From Falsiroseomonas sp. (GTDB lineage Bacteria; Pseudomonadota; Alphaproteobacteria; Acetobacterales; Acetobacteraceae): DNA of 64,000 bases. Location: positions 1-64,000 of the forward strand of contig NZ_JAUYTS010000232.1 of NCBI RefSeq assembly GCF_030695085.1, in the 5' to 3' direction. Below the pieces are notes generated by a model. That model was given only the letters and a program-made list of their open reading frames with translations, was not told where the DNA came from and did not search any database. Each line of letters starts with the position of its first letter. Position 1 is the first letter of the stretch. This document shows positions 62,801-64,000 of the stretch, in pieces. The position numbers were made by a program, and so were the translations under genes.

Positions 62801-63065
62801 CACCTGGCTGGAACAGGGTGGACCGCCGCCGGTGGAGGGCCCTCAGCGTCGCGGTTTCGGCACGGAACTGGTGCGTCGGCTGCTGAAGCACGACCTCGGC
62901 GGCACCATGGCTTTGCAGCAGGTGGCGGAGGATCGCACGGTCAGGCTCGACCTGCCGCTGCGCGGCTTGCCGGTGCCGCAGCCGCCTTTTTCGAACATTG
63001 CCGCCGCCGTGGCACCAGCCGAAGCCTCAACCGAGAGCCCGCCGGCCAACAGCCAGACACACTGA
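59862..63065 (+). CDS. CheB-CheR-PAS-HWE histidine kinase fusion
   Basis: A 1067-residue signalling protein. Residues 8-190 form a CheB methylesterase with its catalytic triad Ser16 (GASAGG), His43 and Asp135 (GSGSDG). Residues 205-470 form a CheR methyltransferase with the SAM site IWVPGCATGEEAYSL (about 308-322). A PAS-like part is near 520-620. A heptad coiled coil (about 645-725) has repeating NEEL units. A PAS domain (about 727-840) and an HWE-type kinase follow, with His850 in LNHRVRNML and an ATPase N box near 945. The receptor-modifying enzymes and a kinase thus share one chain. The ATG has TAAGGAC upstream. Confidence 0.94.
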   Translation: MTNPVARFPIVGIGASAGGVEALRQLFRALRPPLSMAFVVVTHLARGHLSSLPQILKDCIALQILVAEDGQQVMPGHAYVLQQSAIITIRSGRIVLRPQPSGSRERHPIDVFLASLAEDQQDCAIGIVLSGSGSDGTLGLKAIKAAGGLTMAQGSNGTTPQFGDMPHSAIAADVVDLVVPSEQIAARLAELSVTFAEPAFERLGSEATAAAHAAIAGILQAVVGHDFSGYKDRTFFRRVQRRINVLRLRGIEAYIARLRADAEEARALFDDLLIGVTSFFRDADAFAALGERVIPRLFEGRGPEEVVRIWVPGCATGEEAYSLAILLREQMEAHPGGARAQIFATDIDEAALAVARRGRYPGALLAGMSPERLARYFSLDAASYAVAKPLRDLVVFSPHSLINDPPFSRIDLVSCRNLLIYMGAGLQDQVIPLFHYALRPGGFLFLGIAETILRHAELFIPEDKTHRIYRRRDDVVVEGPAARLLENPLSTNRIWPSRALLRPPLPPRRVELRQSVEALVLDRFAPAHVVVNRDGDVLHQSAHLGRYLEPAIGRPTRQLIAMARPGLRFALRAAMREVLETQETVVRPTVEIEEGDRRTNVALTITPMGGRDVAEQQFLVVFADLPSAAPPATPLDAAGQGHVHLLERELRDTREKLLTTSEEYETATEELTSANEELVSVNEELQSTNEELETSKEELQSVNEELRAANQELSSKINELDRVNADLRNLFDSTQIATLFLDRHLVIRSFTPAVTSIFNLVASDRGRPVTDFAGQLDHVDLRREVRRVLEEREAVERRVTARDGQVHYLMRLLPYRTAEGEVDGVVLTFFDVTKVVEGEILRTLVDELNHRVRNMLQVVQAVATSTLRHAGSLEDFSAAFAGRIKALAQAHELIGEQGWTSVDLEALVAKELAPLTDRPGRIAFGGAAVPLRPKVALGLGMVLHELATNATKHGALSVPNGRLRIDWSVQGKDAAARLHITWLEQGGPPPVEGPQRRGFGTELVRRLLKHDLGGTMALQQVAEDRTVRLDLPLRGLPVPQPPFSNIAAAVAPAEASTESPPANSQTH

Positions 63066-63086
63066 TCCGCGAAGCGCCTCCGCGGT

Positions 63087-64000
63087 TCAGGCCAGGGCGA
63101 AGCGCACCGTGATGCGGGACCCCGGCCCGCTGGCGAATTCCACCAGCCCACCGATCGTGGCCGCCATCGCCTGCACGATGCGCCCGCCGAGGCCGGTGCC
63201 GGCGGGCAGGGCGGCGCCGGCCCCGCCAATGCCGTCATCCTCCACCCGCAACACGCCGTCCGTTCCCTCAAGCGCCAGCGTCACCCGGATCGGCCCGCCC
63301 TGCGGCATGCCGGGATAGGCGTATTTCAGCGCATTGGTCACCAGTTCGGACAGGATGACGCCCAGCGAAACGGCACGGTCCGGCGGAACTTCCAGCGGTG
63401 CGCCGGTGAAGGCGATGCACGCCGTCTCCACGCTGCGGCCAATCTCCTCCAGCAGCCCGCCCAGATAGTCGTTCAGCGCGACGGAGCGCACATCGGCGGA
63501 GGTGTAGAGCCGCCGGTGCACCTGCGCGACGGCGGCGATGCGGTGGCGTACCGCCGCCAGCGCGGCCCGCGCCGCCGGGTCGCTGACCGCGCCTTCCTGC
63601 AGCCGGGTCAGGCTGGCGATGATCTGCAGGCTGTTGGCGACGCGGTGGTTCACCTCCTGCAACAGCAGGGCGCGGCTGGCGGCCAGTTCCTCAGCCCGGT
63701 CCAGCGCGGAGCGTACCTTGGCTTCCGTCTCCGCCTGCTGGCGGCGCATCGTGGCACGGTCCACCGCACCCTCGATGGCGCGATGCAGCAGCAGCAGGAA
63801 GCTCTCGCCTGGGGTCTTCACCACGAAATCCTCGGCCCCCGCGCGCAGCGCCGCCACGGCGACGCGCGTTTCATCCGCGCCGGTGACGAAGATGACAGGG
63901 GCCGGATCAGGCAGTGCGTGCAGGGCGGCCAGCGTCTCCAGCCCATCCGCGCCGGGCATGTAGTGGTCCAGGCAGATCGCGGCGAAATTCTCCTCCCGCG
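63087..64000 (-). CDS. Receiver-HisKA_2 hybrid kinase (5' end outside window)
   Basis: The frame continues beyond the window; its last visible codons (64000 inward) encode the receiver phospho-site region CLDHYMPGADG, so the start lies outside. After the receiver (with VTGADE and Lys in VVKTPGES) comes a coiled coil, then a HisKA_2 dimerisation domain with the phosphorylated His in EVNHRVANSLQ, and an ATPase domain with LSELVTNALKYAYPG and DDGIGG. It converges with the CheB-CheR-kinase gene, 21 bases apart, and may receive phosphate from it. Confidence 0.9.
   Translation of the reverse strand, partial: REENFAAICLDHYMPGADGLETLAALHALPDPAPVIFVTGADETRVAVAALRAGAEDFVVKTPGESFLLLLHRAIEGAVDRATMRRQQAETEAKVRSALDRAEELAASRALLLQEVNHRVANSLQIIASLTRLQEGAVSDPAARAALAAVRHRIAAVAQVHRRLYTSADVRSVALNDYLGGLLEEIGRSVETACIAFTGAPLEVPPDRAVSLGVILSELVTNALKYAYPGMPQGGPIRVTLALEGTDGVLRVEDDGIGGAGAALPAGTGLGGRIVQAMAATIGGLVEFASGPGSRITVRFALA

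Noticed and set aside
63067..63085. CCGCG/CGCGG hairpin between the last two convergent genes
   Set aside because: The stem is only five pairs with a 9-base loop and no T-run; such pairing is expected often at this GC content.

Overview
The window is gram-negative chromosomal DNA of very high GC content, about 70%. It carries lpxB (lipid A), secD/secF, many tightly overlapping ATGA/GTGA gene junctions, Bug and PotD/DppA-type binding proteins, and HWE/HisKA_2-type sensor kinases. Together these suggest an alphaproteobacterium, most likely an Acetobacteraceae/Roseomonas-like member of the Rhodospirillales. That placement is inferred from gene content; there is no rRNA in the window to confirm it. 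I saw no tRNA, rRNA, insertion sequence, phage gene or CRISPR array. No gap between genes exceeds about 210 bases.

Region by region. 1-5686: the end of a CheA kinase, a FAS1-domain lipoprotein, and a leftward pair made of a chemoreceptor and a receiver-PP2C phosphatase. 5889-8247: an RraA-like protein, a hotdog thioesterase and a TMEM43-like membrane protein. 8238-20717: a large two-way catabolic and transport module. Leftward run a PuuB-like FAD oxidoreductase, a YtcJ-like amidohydrolase, an EamA permease and an ABC exporter. Rightward run a Tat-exported PotD-like binding protein, a 2-hydroxyacid dehydrogenase, a class II aldolase, PotA/B/C-like importer subunits and an arginine-deiminase-fold hydrolase. 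20755-22098: hflX. 22102-33726: a second module with two family-5 binding proteins, a Dpp-type importer (B, C, D, F), two unrelated amidohydrolases and an iron-type alcohol dehydrogenase.

33714-38616: an EAL protein, then secD-secF coupled to a Bug binding protein. 38771-43355: a Gfo/Idh/MocA oxidoreductase facing a four-gene overlapping operon (GNAT, nitrilase-type hydrolase, lpxB, DUF808). 43408-44772: a SemiSWEET gene that has lost its stop codon, a STAS protein and a GPP34 (Golgi phosphoprotein 3-like) protein. 44848-46912: hisI and cobW divergent from a Zur-like Fur regulator, all three with histidine-rich segments. 46991-50860: a MarR-like regulator and a sulfur/quality-control operon (NUDIX, AlaX, mercaptopyruvate sulfurtransferase, MetC). 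50898-58432: an EamA permease, MaoC, a 50-residue membrane protein, a sulfotransferase-TPR fusion, GNAT, an orphan ParA, a proline-rich secreted protein, the bifunctional NAD(P)HX repair enzyme and malonyl-CoA decarboxylase. 58514-64000: an MFS transporter, a giant CheB-CheR-PAS-HWE kinase fusion and a receiver-HisKA_2 kinase running off the window.

The two transport/catabolic modules are the best candidates for an undescribed pathway. Each pairs its own importer with several hydrolases and redox enzymes. The first looks built for a guanidino or polyamine-type compound, the second for an amide or cyclic amidine taken up by a Dpp-type system. Substrates are inferred, not demonstrated. Dyad sequences in both divergent promoter gaps (13939-13987 and 23763-23790) and a compound hairpin behind the first binding-protein gene (15148-15240) are likely control elements.
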